Below, in pieces: positions 62,530-64,000 of a stretch of DNA of 64,000 nucleotides. This stretch comes from Nocardiopsis prasina DSM 43845. Its GTDB lineage: Bacteria; Actinomycetota; Actinomycetes; Streptosporangiales; Streptosporangiaceae. The DNA is taken from positions 47,795 to 111,794 of the forward strand of contig NZ_ANAE01000107.1 in the NCBI RefSeq assembly GCF_000341265.1. The letters are read 5' to 3'. The notes beneath the pieces were generated by a model. It worked only from the letters and a program-made list of their open reading frames with translations, made no database searches and was not told where the DNA came from. The stretch's first letter is position 1; the number at the start of each line of letters is the position of its first letter. Made by a program: the position numbers and the translations under genes.

Positions 62530-63735
62530 CTACGAAGACCGCTCCGTGGCGGCCACGGGTGCGGTGGCGGGGAACCAGCGGACGGAGAACGCCATGAACC
62601 CCAGGGCGGCGACTCCCACGGCGGCGGCGACCACCGGCACGGCCGCTCCCCCGTGTCCGGCGACGACCACGCCGCCCAGGGCCCCGGCCAGGGCGGTGCC
62701 CACGTACAGCCCGCCCGTGTTGAGTGCCAGGGCCTCGGTGCCCGCGTTCCCGGCCAGGTACAGGAGCCGGGCGCTCATCGGCGCGGCGAACCCCCAGGCG
62801 GCGAAGCCCCACAGAGCCAGCACACAGGCCAGGGCCCATACCGGGACGCTGGCGGGGAGCGCGAACGCGGCCAGGAACAGGCTGGTCCCGACCATCCCCG
62901 TGAAGGTGCCGAGCAGGACCCGGTCGGAGCCCCAGCGGTCGGTGGCCCGCCCGCAGAGGAAGGTACCGACCGCCCCCGCCGCGCCCACCACGGCGATCAG
63001 TGGCGCCAGATGGGCGCCGCCCGCTCCGGTGAGGTCGCGGGTGAGCGGGGCGACGTAGGTGTAGGTCATGAAGCCGCAGGTGGCCCCGGCGACGGTCCCG
63101 GCGACGCAGGTGAGGATGGCCGGTCGGCCCAGGTGTCGCAGTTGTTCCCGCACACTGCTCTGGGCCGCTCCGGGGAGTGGGGGGAGGTACCGGGCCGAGG
63201 CGGCGAGGACCCCGCAGGTGAGCAGGGCGACGGCGACGAAGGCCCAGCGCCAGCCGAGGGCTGATCCCAGGAGCGCGCCGATGGGCACACCGAGGAAGAG
63301 GGCGACGGTCAGCCCCGCGGCGACCGCGCCCACCGCCCGCCCGGTGTGTCCGGGCGGGGCGAGGCGGGCGGCCATGGAGAAGGCCGCCGGGGTGAGGGCC
63401 GCCGCGACCAGCGCCGCGACCACCCGCATCGCCATGAGGCTGGCGTACGTCGGCGCGAGGGAGGTGACCAGGTTGGCGAGGGCGAACGCCGCGAGTCCGC
63501 CGAGGAGAAGGGGGCGGCGGGGCACCCGCGCGGTGGCCACGGCCAACGGCGGGGCGGCCAGGGCGTAGGTGAGGGAGAAGACGGTCACGAGCTGCCCGGC
63601 CGCGGCGACGCTGACGTCGAGGTCCAGAGCGATGGCAGGCAGGAGCCCGGCGATGACGAGGTCGTCGGTGCCGACCGCGAAGGCGGTCAGGGCCAGGCAG
63701 GCCAGCCAGCCGGAACGGAGCGTGTGAGTGGACAT
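62530..63735 (-). CDS. MFS exporter (DHA1, Cmx/AraJ-like) controlled by MerR
   Basis: A 401-residue transporter with 12 membrane segments. It has the DHA1 pattern of AraJ/Cmx-like exporters: GTDDLVIAGLLPAIALDLDV at the start and the GVPIGALLGSALGWRWAF motif C region in TM5. The likely role is export of a drug or small molecule by proton antiport. ATG 63,735 is used. The -10 element ends about 10 bases before it, so the transcript may start at or near the ATG and be leaderless. It forms an operon with the merR gene. Confidence 0.92.
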   Translation of the reverse strand: MSTHTLRSGWLACLALTAFAVGTDDLVIAGLLPAIALDLDVSVAAAGQLVTVFSLTYALAAPPLAVATARVPRRPLLLGGLAAFALANLVTSLAPTYASLMAMRVVAALVAAALTPAAFSMAARLAPPGHTGRAVGAVAAGLTVALFLGVPIGALLGSALGWRWAFVAVALLTCGVLAASARYLPPLPGAAQSSVREQLRHLGRPAILTCVAGTVAGATCGFMTYTYVAPLTRDLTGAGGAHLAPLIAVVGAAGAVGTFLCGRATDRWGSDRVLLGTFTGMVGTSLFLAAFALPASVPVWALACVLALWGFAAWGFAAPMSARLLYLAGNAGTEALALNTGGLYVGTALAGALGGVVVAGHGGAAVPVVAAAVGVAALGFMAFSVRWFPATAPVAATERSS

Positions 63736-63744
63736 GCGCCGCAC

Positions 63745-63775
63745 GCTAGGACCCTGACACCGGCGTCAGGGTCAA
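63745..63775 (-). promoter_or_regulatory. MerR-type promoter and operator
   Basis: On the minus strand TTGACC (63,775-63,770) is followed 19 bases later by CCTAGC (63,750-63,745). The long spacer holds a 24-bp palindrome (63,750-63,773) with half-site GACCCTGACGCC and one mismatch. A 19-20 base spacer with a central palindrome is the hallmark of MerR-activated promoters. Confidence 0.85.
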
Positions 63776-63786
63776 GCCCGGCGGGC

Positions 63787-63885
63787 TCAGCCCACGAGGG
63801 CACCGAGGATCACGATGAGCATGATCGAACCGAGCACCACCGGCAGGAGCCAGCGCTGCTTGCGGTTGTTGGTGAGCATGCTCAT
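63787..63885 (-). CDS. 32-residue single-helix membrane peptide
   Basis: A short ORF with a polar, basic start (MSMLTNNRKQRW) and one membrane helix (LLPVVLGSIMLIVILGALVG). Its ATG overlaps the TGA of the gene entering from the right edge in an ATGA quartet, and GGGGCACGTC precedes it, which supports translation by coupling. Function unknown. Confidence 0.5.
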   Translation of the reverse strand: MSMLTNNRKQRWLLPVVLGSIMLIVILGALVG

Positions 63886-64000
63886 GACGTGCCCCGCTCC
63901 GGTGCTCGTTGGGATTCGCTACCCCAGGGTAGTCCCCAGCTCCGGACGGTCCGGTAGCGGTCCGGTCCCGACGGGAGGCTCTCGACGAGGTCGACCCGGT
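63882..64000 (-). CDS. 3' end of an unidentified gene (partial)
   Basis: A leftward frame enters from the right edge and ends in TGA at 63,884-63,882, giving RVDLVESLPSGPDRYRTVRS and 18 more residues. The other two leftward frames are less protein-like. Its stop overlaps the start of the 32-residue peptide gene. The family cannot be told from this tail. Confidence 0.4.
   Translation of the reverse strand, partial: RVDLVESLPSGPDRYRTVRSWGLPWGSESQRAPERGTS

Overview
This window is high-GC chromosomal DNA (about 70% G+C by eye) from an actinobacterium. Supporting signs are the frequent GTG and TTG starts, an IdeR-type iron regulator with both metal sites intact, a PAS-GAF-SpoIIE-HATPase phosphatase and a secreted NLP protein. 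A Nocardiopsis-like genus is my best guess from general gene style, but nothing in the sequence proves it. I found no rRNA, tRNA, CRISPR array, integrase, transposase or relaxase.

Bases 1-27,800 hold mostly core genes. In order they are a small protein-tyrosine-phosphatase-like protein, argS, a YceI protein, ribokinase and exonuclease III, a long acyl-CoA dehydrogenase, and an AlkX/YcaQ-type DNA glycosylase. Next come a thiolase and an LCAD-type acyl-CoA dehydrogenase, which share the same operator (AACCGAA-N5-TTCGGTT) inside their promoters and so probably form a small fatty-acid regulon. Between them lies a drug-type MFS exporter with a fused winged-helix domain. They are followed by a secreted NPP1/NLP protein, a polar amino acid ABC operon, a SpoIIE phosphatase, ideR, and a membrane receptor-like protein with an outward PBP1 domain placed 4 nt before pdxH. 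serC and a glycerophosphodiester phosphodiesterase close this part.

Bases 28,254-54,847 form a locus of about 26 kb that reads as a type IV secretion-like apparatus. It contains a VirB3-like/VirB4-N-like membrane protein, a VirB4-like protein without a recognisable P-loop, a large VirB6-like polytopic protein and a VirB2-like two-helix protein. It also contains a two-domain cell-wall hydrolase, a tandemly duplicated pair of single-pass VirB8-like proteins, a ClpA/B-like double AAA+ ATPase, a large coiled-coil membrane protein and a VirD4-like coupling ATPase. One gene at the left edge faces the other way behind its own promoter. No relaxase, integrase or partition gene accompanies it, so a protein-secretion or contact-dependent role is at least as likely as conjugation. 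This is the strongest candidate for an undescribed system here.

Bases 54,848-64,000 return to ordinary genes after a gene-free stretch of about 0.9 kb. They comprise a lipoprotein, a DUF418 membrane protein overlapping convergently with a CPBP protease, a hypothetical protein, a VOC protein, a membrane-anchored beta-propeller-like protein and a BKACE-family enzyme. An MFS-merR operon with a textbook MerR-type promoter follows, then a 32-residue membrane peptide and the end of one more gene.
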